Below the pieces are notes generated by a model. The model was not told the origin of the DNA and did no database searches. It was given only the letters and a program-made list of their open reading frames with translations. Source: Prolixibacteraceae bacterium (GTDB taxonomy: Bacteria > Bacteroidota > Bacteroidia > Bacteroidales > Prolixibacteraceae). Taken from it: a stretch of DNA of 10,509 bases. A program made the translations under genes and the position numbers. Numbering within the stretch: position 1 is the first letter of the stretch; the number at the start of each line of letters is the position of its first letter. The stretch is taken from assembly GCA_016930735.1 (NCBI GenBank), contig JAFGGF010000308.1, positions 1-10,509 on the forward strand, in the 5' to 3' direction. Positions 1 through 6,992 of this stretch are shown piece by piece.

Positions 1-1160
1 CCTATAAGTGCAAAATTATTGGTATTGATATGCTTTAAATTTAAAGTATTAACAATATATGAGAATAATAATCCGGTATTAACGCCCATAAAAAGAGTCG
101 GGGCAAAAATACCACCTACACCACCGGCTCCGAAAGTCAGTGAGGTAGCTACCACTTTAAATAAAATTACCAGGCAAAGCAATATTAATGCAACCCAGAT
201 TTGGTCACTCAGGTTATAAAAAAGGCTGTTATTAAACAAATAATCAAGGTTTCCTTCCAAACCGGAATTGATTGCTTCATAACCTTCTCCGTATAACGAT
301 GGAAAAACGAATATCAAAATTCCGAGGGAGGTACCACCAATAATTATCTTTATATACCGTTTTTTCAGTTTATCAAAAAAATCGCTTAAAAATACATAGG
401 TTTTATAAAAATAGACCGATACAAATCCGGTGAAAATACCAAGAGCAATGTAATAGGGCAGGTCACTCAGGATAAAAGCCTGTTTTACATCAAAAGGGTA
501 CAAAACATCCTGCCCCAGAAACAAATAAGAGGTTACCACTGCGGTTGCTGACGACAGCAGAAGAGGCACAAGTGAAAATACCGTAAGGTCGATCATTATG
601 ACCTCCACGGCAAAAACAATTGCTGCGATGGGTGCTTTAAAAATTGCTGCCATTGCTCCTGCACATGCGCAGGCAAGCATCAGTATCGTATTTTTATAAT
701 TTAAACGGAAATACTTTGCCAACCACGAACCATATGCCGACCCGGTTGCCACGGTTGGTCCCTCCAATCCGACTGAACCTCCAAAACCCACAGTAAGTGA
801 ACTGGCAATTATCGAAGAAAAAAGGTTGTGGTTACTTAACCTGCCTTTCATATTCGAAATACTGTTTAAAACATTCGGTATCCCGTGCCGTACGGGACGC
901 CTTATCAGATAAATAACAAAAAGTGTGGTTAAAATAATTCCGAGTAACGGCAATGCAAAATAGATGTAATTGTGTACTTCCTGCGAGACAATGGAATCAA
1001 CAAATGATTTTGTAAGCCTGACTGAGTTTTTGATGATTACAGCTGCCAGCCCTGACAGGAAACCGACTATTATACTCAGTAGTGTTATAAAAGTGCGCTC
1101 ACTTAAATGTTTAAGCCTCCACCTGTGAAATCGCACTATTATGTGTAACTTTTTTGCCAT
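1..1160 (-). CDS. ClC-family voltage-gated-type chloride channel/transporter, partial (3' end beyond left edge)
   Basis: This is an integral inner-membrane anion channel or exchanger of the ClC family. Translating from the ATG at 1160 gives 386 complete codons without a stop, and the gene runs off the left edge, so the last helices and any C-terminal CBS domains are not visible. The three ClC selectivity motifs appear in order: HGIP near residues 92-95 (the usual form is GSGIP), GLEGP at 131-135 carrying the external gating glutamate E133, and GIFAP at 350-354. The helix-end segment around 176-190 reads APIAAIVFAVEV, so the site corresponding to the internal proton glutamate of E. coli ClC (E203) is valine 187, preceded by conserved E186. 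Valine here is typical of channel-type ClCs. The start is firm because an in-frame TGA lies eight codons upstream with no other ATG between. It is divergent from the epimerase gene. Family assignment is very secure; channel versus exchanger is inference. Confidence 0.95.
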   Translation of the reverse strand, partial: MAKKLHIIVRFHRWRLKHLSERTFITLLSIIVGFLSGLAAVIIKNSVRLTKSFVDSIVSQEVHNYIYFALPLLGIILTTLFVIYLIRRPVRHGIPNVLNSISNMKGRLSNHNLFSSIIASSLTVGFGGSVGLEGPTVATGSAYGSWLAKYFRLNYKNTILMLACACAGAMAAIFKAPIAAIVFAVEVIMIDLTVFSLVPLLLSSATAVVTSYLFLGQDVLYPFDVKQAFILSDLPYYIALGIFTGFVSVYFYKTYVFLSDFFDKLKKRYIKIIIGGTSLGILIFVFPSLYGEGYEAINSGLEGNLDYLFNNSLFYNLSDQIWVALILLCLVILFKVVATSLTFGAGGVGGIFAPTLFMGVNTGLLFSYIVNTLNLKHINTNNFALI

Positions 1161-1207
1161 TTGTGGTGCAAATGTAGTAAATCAGTTGCTTTTCATTAAA
1201 ATTTAAC

Positions 1208-1241
1208 CAAACTTAAATAGTAAATTTATTGTTAGTCCAAA
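1208..1241 (-). promoter_or_regulatory. Predicted Bacteroidota promoter for the ClC gene
   Basis: Reading the minus strand, TTTG (1241-1238) is followed after a 22-base spacer by TAAGTTTG (1215-1208), an exact match to the Bacteroidota -7 consensus TAnnTTTG. Transcription would begin near 1200, giving a leader of about 40 bases before the ATG at 1160. The spacing is at the long end of the usual range. No equally good match faces the epimerase gene on the plus strand; the nearest is TAAATTTA at 1221-1228, one base off and without a -33 partner. Confidence 0.45.
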
Positions 1242-1256
1242 TAATTATTAAATGTA

Positions 1257-2114
1257 ATGAAAATCGTAATTACAGGTTCTTCGGGATTTATCGGTCAGGC
1301 TTTAATAAAAGAACTTAAAAAAAGTAACCACCTGATAACAGAAGTGAAAAGAGAATGGCTTAGTAAGCCGGCATTAGAATTATCAGAAATCATTAAAAAT
1401 TCAGATGCAGTAATTAACCTTGCCGGAGCTTCCATCATGTCAAGATGGACAAAACAAAATAAAAGGATCATTTATGAAAGCCGGGTAAAAACAACCTTGA
1501 ACCTTGTTGAGGCAATAAAAATCCTGCCTGCTGAAGACTGTCCTGAAAAGTTTATTTCGGCATCGGCTGTGGGAATTTATAAAAATAACAACCTGCATAA
1601 TGAAAGCAGCCTGAATTATAACGATGGCTTCCTGGGAAAAGTAGTTAAAGACTGGGAAGATGCATCCGAATGTTTACCGAAAGATATAAACAGGGTAATT
1701 TTCCGGATCGGGCTGGTCCTTGGTAAAGATTCTAAAATCATCAAAAAAATGAAGTTTCCGTTTAAACTGGGGCTTGGAGCTACAATTGGTGATGGCAGGC
1801 AAGCTTTTCCATTTATCCATATCGACGATGTTGTTAATGCTTTTATATTGGCTATTGAAATTAATAATTTTTCAGGAACATATAATCTGGCTGCACCGGA
1901 AAGAATATCAAATAAAGATTTTACAAAAACTTTTGCAGGATTACTAAATCGACCTGCATTTTTCAGAATTCCCGGTTTCATTCTCAGAATTCTTCTGGGA
2001 GAAGTTGCTGAAGTTTTACTCAAATCACCTGCAGTTGTACCAAAAAAATTAATGGATTCAGGATTTATTTTCAGATTCCCGGAAATTAAAACTGTACTTG
2101 AAGATATTATTTAG
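1257..2114 (+). CDS. TIGR01777 / YfcH-type NAD(P)-dependent epimerase (SDR39U1-like)
   Basis: This is a cytoplasmic extended short-chain dehydrogenase/reductase of the TIGR01777 family (E. coli YfcH, human SDR39U1). Its physiological substrate is not established. The 285-residue length fits the family (about 295). An N-terminal Rossmann dinucleotide-binding motif, GSSGFIG, lies at residues 7-13; NLAGASI (54-60) is the usual strand-4 segment; SASAVGIY (101-108) contains the SDR-type Ser and Tyr. Family hallmarks follow: RIGLVLG at 150-156, LGLGATIGDGRQAFPFIHIDD at about 171-191, and the C-terminal LLGEVAEVLLKS...VVPKKL segment (246-265), which belongs to the DUF1731 tail. The lysine of a classical YxxxK motif is not evident after Y108. 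The ATG at 1257 is preceded by AT-rich sequence with no Shine-Dalgarno. An overlapping ATG at 1252 hits a stop at once. Its stop codon overlaps the 3' end of the convergent glycosyltransferase gene. It could be a heme- or envelope-related reductase, but nothing here decides that. Confidence 0.93.
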   Translation: MKIVITGSSGFIGQALIKELKKSNHLITEVKREWLSKPALELSEIIKNSDAVINLAGASIMSRWTKQNKRIIYESRVKTTLNLVEAIKILPAEDCPEKFISASAVGIYKNNNLHNESSLNYNDGFLGKVVKDWEDASECLPKDINRVIFRIGLVLGKDSKIIKKMKFPFKLGLGATIGDGRQAFPFIHIDDVVNAFILAIEINNFSGTYNLAAPERISNKDFTKTFAGLLNRPAFFRIPGFILRILLGEVAEVLLKSPAVVPKKLMDSGFIFRFPEIKTVLEDII

Positions 2115-3555
2115 AGTTTTGATCGGCTAATTTATAAACCTCAACCAAACCATCAAAAAAGGCAGTGTCCTGTTTGTATTTCTCTTCGATGTTGCCTTTT
2201 ACAAATTTATTAAAGTCATACATCACAATCCAGTCTGGTTGTTTTTCAATTATTTCTTTTATTTCTTTTTTGCCATCAATCCCGAAAGCCCTTGCATGGT
2301 CAGGATTTGTTAATAATGATGGGTGGACATACTTTGTAGGAGAGTCCCTTTCCAGTAAATAATATACAATGTGTTTATAATCCGTGAGGTAAACCCATTC
2401 GTTTTTGTCCATTTTATTTTTCAGATATTCAGCCACCTGCCTTGGTTTATCCTTATCAGTCAGTTTTCCGGAAATCCCTAAAAACTGTATAATCAAAAAT
2501 ATGGCAAGCAGGAAATAATATCCGTATTTTTTCCCTGTAATTACAGTTAATAATTTGCCTTTTTTTATTTCAGGATGGAAGGTCATACCTGCAATTAAAC
2601 TGAAAGGTAGCATTAGCTGGATCAAATAATGGCCAAAAATTTTTCCAGGTAGGTACATGGCAATAATAATTCCAAAAATCCACGAAAAAAACATAATAAG
2701 TTGCCATCTTTTTATTATCCCCGATTTTGAAAAAAGTACATAAAAAACCATTAATGAGACCGGTAAAAAACGACCTAAAAAATCAAGCAGGAATATAAAA
2801 TATTTTATTAAATCGTGTGTTTGCCCATACCTTGCCGGTAATTCATATGTGATGTATTTAAAAGCATCATAGTTCCCTGTAAAATAAAAGTAGGCATTGG
2901 TAGCCAAAAATGGGATTGAAAAGGCAATTACTGCCAATAAATATTTTAAAATGCCAGGCTTTTTTATTTTCCATCCCGCAGTATCAAATTCCCTGATCAG
3001 GAAAAAAGCAAAAAGAAAAACACAGTCGAAAATTACCAGGTACTTGATCATAAAACCGATCCCGAATAATAAACCGGATAATACAAAACTCCAGTTACGA
3101 TTTTTCAGGAGAAAGTAAAAACCGGTAATGGTTGTTAAATTAAAATAAAGTTCGGTATTGGGTGCTACTCCGTATTTGGTCCAGGTGGCGGTATAAAACA
3201 GGTAAATTAATGCAGCAGCTATTGCTGATTTTTTTTCATTGAAAAGTTTTAATGATGAAATAAATAGTAAATAGGAAGTAATTCCGACTAAAACCGCCAC
3301 CGCCAGCCTTGTAATAAAAATTGAATAACCAAAAAGTTTATAAAATGCAGCATAAACTAGGAAGATACCAATTGGCTTGGTATCGGTAACATCGACATAT
3401 AATTGTTTGCCTAAAGCCAGGTCCCTACCTATAATCAGATAAGTAGATTCATCATGATCCATTACAGCCGGGAAAAAAGAATAAAACCGGAGTATTATTG
3501 AAGCTAATATCAGTAACAGGAGAATAACTGAATTTTTCTTTTGGAACAGATTCAT
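2107..3555 (-). CDS. Glycosyltransferase family 39 (PMT/ArnT-like) membrane protein
   Basis: This is a polytopic inner-membrane glycosyltransferase of the GT-C fold, GT39/PMT type, which transfers sugars from a polyprenyl-phosphate donor on the periplasmic face. The acceptor cannot be told from sequence. The 482-residue protein starts with a hydrophobic helix (about 9-27), followed by DHDES at 33-37, matching the catalytic acidic residue of the first external loop in this superfamily. TKPIG (59-63) and PNTELYF (132-138) are further typical loop motifs. About ten more hydrophobic segments run to residue 360, including GHYLIQLMLPFSL at 308-320. A soluble C-terminal domain of about 120 residues (363-482) follows. 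The start ATG at 3555 lies only about 37 bases beyond the pckA terminator, so the gene needs either a promoter in that gap or readthrough; the only candidate is a weak TAGCTTTA (3589-3582) with no -33 partner. Its stop lies inside the convergent epimerase gene. The family is secure and the substrate unknown; lipid A, glycan or protein modification are all possible. Confidence 0.9.
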   Translation of the reverse strand: MNLFQKKNSVILLLLILASIILRFYSFFPAVMDHDESTYLIIGRDLALGKQLYVDVTDTKPIGIFLVYAAFYKLFGYSIFITRLAVAVLVGITSYLLFISSLKLFNEKKSAIAAALIYLFYTATWTKYGVAPNTELYFNLTTITGFYFLLKNRNWSFVLSGLLFGIGFMIKYLVIFDCVFLFAFFLIREFDTAGWKIKKPGILKYLLAVIAFSIPFLATNAYFYFTGNYDAFKYITYELPARYGQTHDLIKYFIFLLDFLGRFLPVSLMVFYVLFSKSGIIKRWQLIMFFSWIFGIIIAMYLPGKIFGHYLIQLMLPFSLIAGMTFHPEIKKGKLLTVITGKKYGYYFLLAIFLIIQFLGISGKLTDKDKPRQVAEYLKNKMDKNEWVYLTDYKHIVYYLLERDSPTKYVHPSLLTNPDHARAFGIDGKKEIKEIIEKQPDWIVMYDFNKFVKGNIEEKYKQDTAFFDGLVEVYKLADQNSK

Positions 3556-3591
3556 AATTACTTTTAAAAAAAGAAAACAGGTAAAGCTACG

Positions 3592-3621
3592 AAAAAAAAA
3601 TCCCGCCTGTTAAAGCGGGAT
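3592..3621 (-). terminator. Rho-independent terminator of pckA
   Basis: On the minus strand a 7-bp stem (ATCCCGC pairing with GCGGGAT, positions 3621-3615 with 3606-3600) closes an 8-base loop and runs directly into nine T residues (3600-3592). It lies about 20 bases after the pckA stop codon and before the glycosyltransferase start, so it should separate the two transcription units. The plus-strand flank lacks a T tract, so it acts in one direction. Confidence 0.9.
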
Positions 3622-3641
3622 CAAAACTTACGTATCTTCAA

Positions 3642-5243
3642 TTATAATTGAGGGCCGGCAGCAACAAGGGCTTTCCCTTCCTCATTATCTGTATATTTTT
3701 CAAAATTTTTAATAAACCTTGAAGCAAGGTCTTTTGCTTTTCCTTCCCAATCAGCAGGATTAGAATATGTGTTAGCCGGATCAAGTATACCGGTTTCAAC
3801 TCCCTTCAGTTCAGTAGGGATTTCAAGGTTGAAGATTGGCAGGTTTTTAGTTGGAGCCCCTTCGATGGAACCATCAAGGATTGCATTGATGATACCACGG
3901 GTATCTTTAATTGAAATTCGTTTTCCCGTACCATTCCAACCGGTATTTACCAGGTATGCTTCAGCTCCGTTGGCTTCCATTTTTTTCACTAACTCTTCAC
4001 CGTATTTAGTTGGGTGCAACGAAAGGAAAGCCGCACCAAAACAAGCAGAAAAAGTAGGCTGTGGAGTTGTAACACCCCGCTCAGTTCCGGCAAGTTTTGC
4101 TGTAAATCCGGAAAGGAAGTGATATTTGGTCTGATCCGGTGTTAATTTTGCAACAGGTGGAAGTACACCGAATGCATCGGCAGTCAGGAAGATTACTTTG
4201 TCTGCATGCCCTGCTTTTGAAACCGGTTTTATAATATTCTCAATGTGATAAATCGGGTATGAAACCCTTGTATTCTGTGTAACCGAACCATCTGTAAAAT
4301 CAATCTTGCCATCTTTATCAACCGTAACATTTTCCAACAGAGCATTTCGTTTGATCGCGCTGTAAATTTCAGGTTCAGCTTCTTTGTCCAAATGTATGGT
4401 TTTTGCATAGCAACCACCTTCGAAGTTGAATACACCCTCATCGTCCCATCCATGTTCATCGTCACCAATCAATGCACGTTCCGGATCAGTAGACAAAGTT
4501 GTTTTACCGGTACCTGAAAGCCCAAAGAAAATAGCTACATCACCTTTTTTACCAACATTGGCAGAACAGTGCATAGCTGCGATTCCTTGTAATGGAAGGA
4601 AGTAGTTCATCATCGCGAAAATACCTTTTTTCATTTCACCGCCATACCATGAACCACCAAGTACGTGCATTTTTTCAGTTAAGTTGAATACAGTATAAAC
4701 TTCAGAGTTCAAACCATGTTCTTTCCATTTTGGGTTTACTGTTTTTGCACCGTTCAATGAAACAAAATCCGGCTCATAAGTTTCCAATTCTTCATCAGTA
4801 GGACGAATAAACATATTTTTTACAAAATGTGCCTGCCATGCCACCTCCATGATAAAACGAACTTTCAACCGTGTATCAGGATTTGCCCCGCAGTATGTAT
4901 CCATTACGAATAACCTCTTACCTGACAGCTGTTTTACAGTATTTTCTTTTAGCTCATTCCAGACTTCAGTTGAAACAGGTTTGTTATCATTAGGCGATCC
5001 GGGGCTGGTCCACCAGATTGTATCCCTGGTAATATCATCTTTAACAATATACTTATCTTTTGGCGAACGCCCGGTAAAAATTCCGGTCATAACATTTACT
5101 GCATCAAGCTCTGTAAGCTGCCCTTTTTCAAATCCTTTAAGGCCCGGCTTCATTTCTTCTTCAAAAAGCTGCTCATATGATGGATTATATACTATTTCAC
5201 TCACATCGGTAATACCATACCCGGTTAAATCAATTTTCTTCAT
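3642..5243 (-). CDS. pckA: Phosphoenolpyruvate carboxykinase (ATP)
   Basis: This cytoplasmic enzyme (EC 4.1.1.49) interconverts oxaloacetate + ATP and phosphoenolpyruvate + CO2 + ADP. It is a gluconeogenic step and, in many anaerobic Bacteroidota, probably the CO2-fixing, ATP-yielding entry to succinate fermentation. The 533 residues match the usual length (E. coli 540). Visible motifs: RSPKDKYIV at 59-67 (substrate-binding R59), SWYGGEMKKG at 198-207 (metal-site K206), MHCSANV at 224-230 (metal-site H225), the P-loop GLSGTGKTT at 241-249 (K247, T248), the kinase-2 stretch LIGDDEHGWD at 258-267 (metal-site D262), and R326 in NTRVSYP. Residue roles are carried over from the E. coli enzyme. Everything needed for catalysis is present. 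The ATG at 5243 gives MKKIDLTGYG, a normal N terminus. It is monocistronic by context: a terminator follows it and the upstream xerD has its own. A -7-like element lies about 54 bases upstream. Confidence 0.98.
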   Translation of the reverse strand: MKKIDLTGYGITDVSEIVYNPSYEQLFEEEMKPGLKGFEKGQLTELDAVNVMTGIFTGRSPKDKYIVKDDITRDTIWWTSPGSPNDNKPVSTEVWNELKENTVKQLSGKRLFVMDTYCGANPDTRLKVRFIMEVAWQAHFVKNMFIRPTDEELETYEPDFVSLNGAKTVNPKWKEHGLNSEVYTVFNLTEKMHVLGGSWYGGEMKKGIFAMMNYFLPLQGIAAMHCSANVGKKGDVAIFFGLSGTGKTTLSTDPERALIGDDEHGWDDEGVFNFEGGCYAKTIHLDKEAEPEIYSAIKRNALLENVTVDKDGKIDFTDGSVTQNTRVSYPIYHIENIIKPVSKAGHADKVIFLTADAFGVLPPVAKLTPDQTKYHFLSGFTAKLAGTERGVTTPQPTFSACFGAAFLSLHPTKYGEELVKKMEANGAEAYLVNTGWNGTGKRISIKDTRGIINAILDGSIEGAPTKNLPIFNLEIPTELKGVETGILDPANTYSNPADWEGKAKDLASRFIKNFEKYTDNEEGKALVAAGPQL

Positions 5244-5296
5244 AATAGCCTAATAAATAACATTATAATAACAACAGATCTAATTCACTCAGTTCA

Positions 5297-5304
5297 CAAA
5301 AATA
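5297..5304 (-). promoter_or_regulatory. Candidate -7 element for pckA
   Basis: On the minus strand TATTTTTG matches TAnnTTTG exactly, 53 bases before the pckA ATG. No TTTG or TTG occurs 17-23 bases upstream, so the -33 half is missing or degenerate. A direct repeat of TTCAC (5284-5288 and 5293-5297 on the plus strand) sits next to the expected start site. Further upstream, between this element and the xerD terminator, the approximately 130-base AT-rich stretch holds no ORF; its only other symmetric motif is AACCGGTT at 5365-5372. Confidence 0.35.
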
Positions 5305-5433
5305 ATCCTTTTTTAAAATTTGCTGCTGTAAAACATAACAATCCGGAATAATTTCTCTAATATTAACCGGTTTACAATTTCAATTATTCATTAAATCATT
5401 AAATGAAAGAGGATTAGAGATGCTGTTAAATAC

Positions 5434-5465
5434 AAAAAGGATGTTAATTTTATCTTAACATCCTT
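5434..5465 (-). terminator. Rho-independent terminator of xerD
   Basis: On the minus strand a perfect 11-bp stem (arms AAGGATGTTAA and TTAACATCCTT, 5465-5455 with 5447-5437) closes a 7-base loop. It is followed by TTT at 5436-5434, so that with the end of the stem the strand reads CCTTTTTG. It starts 30 bases after the xerD stop codon. The long perfect stem and position make a terminator the natural reading, although the free T tract is short. It insulates pckA from xerD transcription. Confidence 0.78.
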
Positions 5466-5495
5466 ATTTGCAATTAAATAATTTTCCATATTTTT

Positions 5496-6395
5496 TTACG
5501 ACCTTGGGTGAAACTGCTGAATTGTTGACTTCAGATAATCACGGTCAAGGTGGGTATAAATTTCTGTCGTTAAAATAGATTCATGCCCAAGCATTTCCTG
5601 AACTGCCCTTAAATCGGCTCCTCCGTTAATTAAATGTGTTGCAAACGAATGCCTGAATGTATGTGGACTGATCCTTTTTTCAAGGCCTACTTTATCAGCC
5701 AGGTTTTTGATAATGGTAAAAATCATTACCCTGCTTAATTTTTTACCCCGCCTGTTAAGAAAAAGGACATTCTCACTTGCCTTGTCAATTTTTAGAGTTT
5801 TGCGGTAACCACTTAAATATTTATTTATTTCCAAAATTCCGTTTTTACTTACCGGGACAAGACGTTCCTTATCTCCTTTCCCTTCAACTTTAATAAAACC
5901 CTGCTCAAAAAACAGGTTTGTCAATTTAAGGTTTACCAGTTCTGATACCCTTAATCCGCAACTGTACAGCGTTTCCAGCATGGCTTTATTCCTTTGTCCT
6001 TCCGATTTTTCAAGATCGACGGCATCGATTAAAGAATCTATTTCCTCAATTGAAAGAATATCAGGCAGTTTCCTTCCAACCTTGGGTGCTTCCAGTAATG
6101 ATGTAGGGTCACTGTTTATTTTATCCTCAATCAGCAGGTATTTAAAATACGATTTTATGCCTGAAATAGTACGTGCCTGCGTACGTGGACTAACACCTTT
6201 TTCATTTAACCATTCCACAAATTGCTTCAGATGCTGAAGTTTAACTTTGTCAGGGTTCAGTTTAGCGAAATTATCAATAAGAAAAGCTTCCAGCTTGTTA
6301 ATGTCGTTAATATAAGCAGCAACAGAGTTTTGCGAAAGCGATTTTTCAAGTTTCAGATAATTTTCATATCCTTTTTTTGTTTCTTCCCATTTCAT
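5496..6395 (-). CDS. xerD: Site-specific tyrosine recombinase XerD
   Basis: This cytoplasmic, DNA-bound recombinase acts with a partner XerC-type protein at the chromosomal dif site to resolve chromosome dimers, activated in studied bacteria by the FtsK gamma domain. The 299 residues equal the E. coli XerD length (298). An N-terminal SAM-like core-binding domain covers about 5-90, followed by the catalytic domain. All six catalytic positions are visible: R149 in SCGLRVSEL, K173 in VEGKGDKER, H245 and R248 in HTFRHSFATHL, H271 in MLGHES, and the nucleophile Y280 in TTEIYTHL. The C terminus ends FHPRS, like the XerD subgroup's HPR ending, which favours XerD over XerC or an integrase. It is transcribed divergently from aroQ and followed by its own terminator; ftsK lies on the same strand about 1.3 kb away. 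No clear promoter is visible for it. There is no sign of a mobile-element context. Confidence 0.95.
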   Translation of the reverse strand: MKWEETKKGYENYLKLEKSLSQNSVAAYINDINKLEAFLIDNFAKLNPDKVKLQHLKQFVEWLNEKGVSPRTQARTISGIKSYFKYLLIEDKINSDPTSLLEAPKVGRKLPDILSIEEIDSLIDAVDLEKSEGQRNKAMLETLYSCGLRVSELVNLKLTNLFFEQGFIKVEGKGDKERLVPVSKNGILEINKYLSGYRKTLKIDKASENVLFLNRRGKKLSRVMIFTIIKNLADKVGLEKRISPHTFRHSFATHLINGGADLRAVQEMLGHESILTTEIYTHLDRDYLKSTIQQFHPRS

Positions 6396-6412
6396 GACAA
6401 TATAGTTTTAGC

Positions 6413-6443
6413 TTTGTTAAGTAACCCGATTTAATTACTTTTG
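6413..6443 (+). promoter_or_regulatory. Predicted Bacteroidota promoter for aroQ
   Basis: TTTG at 6413-6416 and TACTTTTG at 6436-6443 match the -33 and -7 consensus exactly, with a 19-base spacer, the best complete match in the window. Transcription would start near 6448, leaving a leader of about 120 AT-rich bases before the aroQ ATG at 6569. The element lies between the divergent xerD and aroQ genes. I see no stable hairpin or riboswitch fold in the leader. Confidence 0.6.
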
Positions 6444-6568
6444 GTTTAGGTAATTTCTGAAAATTAATGCAAATAACAAAATATTTTTTACATAATATCC
6501 TGGAAAACAATAAGCAATACGAAAAGAAATAAAAAAAGTTATAATAAATAAAAATTAATTTTAAAATA

Positions 6569-6988
6569 ATGAAAATACTGATAATCAACGGGCCAAATCT
6601 AAATCTACTGGGCAAAAGAGAAAAAAGTACTTATGGTGATAAGGATTTTGATTCTTATTTTAATTTATTAAAAGAAATTTTTCCGATTGTTGATTTAGAA
6701 TATTTTCAGTCGAATATAGAAGGTGAAATAATTGATAAAATCCATCAGGCTGGTTTTACTTACGAAGGAATTATAATCAATGCCGGTGCTTATACACATA
6801 CATCAGTAGCTATCAGGGATGCAATAGCCAGTGTAAATACTCCTGTTGTAGAGGTTCATATTTCAAATACTTTAACACGCGAAGAATTCAGGCACAAATC
6901 AATAATAGGACCTGTTTGTAAAGGTTGTATAATGGGCTTCGGTTTGGATTCCTACCGGCTTGGAATAGAATCTTTTCTGAAAAAATAA
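6569..6988 (+). CDS. aroQ: 3-dehydroquinate dehydratase, type II
   Basis: This cytoplasmic enzyme (EC 4.2.1.10) carries out the third step of the shikimate pathway, dehydrating 3-dehydroquinate to 3-dehydroshikimate. The 139-residue length is normal for the small dodecameric type II family. The N-terminal signature INGPNLNLLGKRE (6-18) includes N11 and the catalytic arginine R17. Y22 in STYG matches the essential base. FQSNIEGEIID (46-56) follows, then INAGAYTHTS (70-79) with N71, VEVHISN (94-100) with H97, and FRHKS (107-111) with R108. These correspond to the active-site residues known from the M. tuberculosis enzyme. The ATG at 6569 places the conserved signature at the usual distance from the N terminus. 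The stop lies only 4 bases from the stop of the convergent lolA-like gene. Divergent to xerD; a strong promoter match lies about 125 bases upstream. Confidence 0.97.
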   Translation: MKILIINGPNLNLLGKREKSTYGDKDFDSYFNLLKEIFPIVDLEYFQSNIEGEIIDKIHQAGFTYEGIIINAGAYTHTSVAIRDAIASVNTPVVEVHISNTLTREEFRHKSIIGPVCKGCIMGFGLDSYRLGIESFLKK

Positions 6989-6992
6989 GGAT

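Noticed and set aside
1616..2023. 135-codon minus-strand frame antisense to the epimerase gene.
   Set aside because: It is contained in a strongly conserved gene and has no recognisable family features.
4849..5253. 134-codon plus-strand frame antisense to pckA, with a 117-codon one at 3769-4122.
   Set aside because: Both lie wholly or almost wholly inside the well-supported pckA coding sequence and show no recognisable domain; they are antisense shadows.
5437..5465. Perfect 11-7-11 inverted repeat near xerD considered as a dif-like recombination site.
   Set aside because: The arms read GTTAA toward the centre, whereas known dif arms have TTAT/ATAA next to the central region, and the position and T-rich flank fit a xerD terminator better.
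5496..6395. The tyrosine recombinase as an integrase of a mobile element or integron.
   Set aside because: Length, the HPR-type C terminus and the housekeeping neighbours fit chromosomal XerD, and no attachment repeats or cargo genes are seen.
6364..6615. 83-codon minus-strand reading frame spanning the xerD-aroQ gap.
   Set aside because: It overlaps the starts of both genes in other frames and the aroQ promoter, and its product is low-complexity Phe/Ile/Tyr-rich sequence expected from AT-rich DNA.
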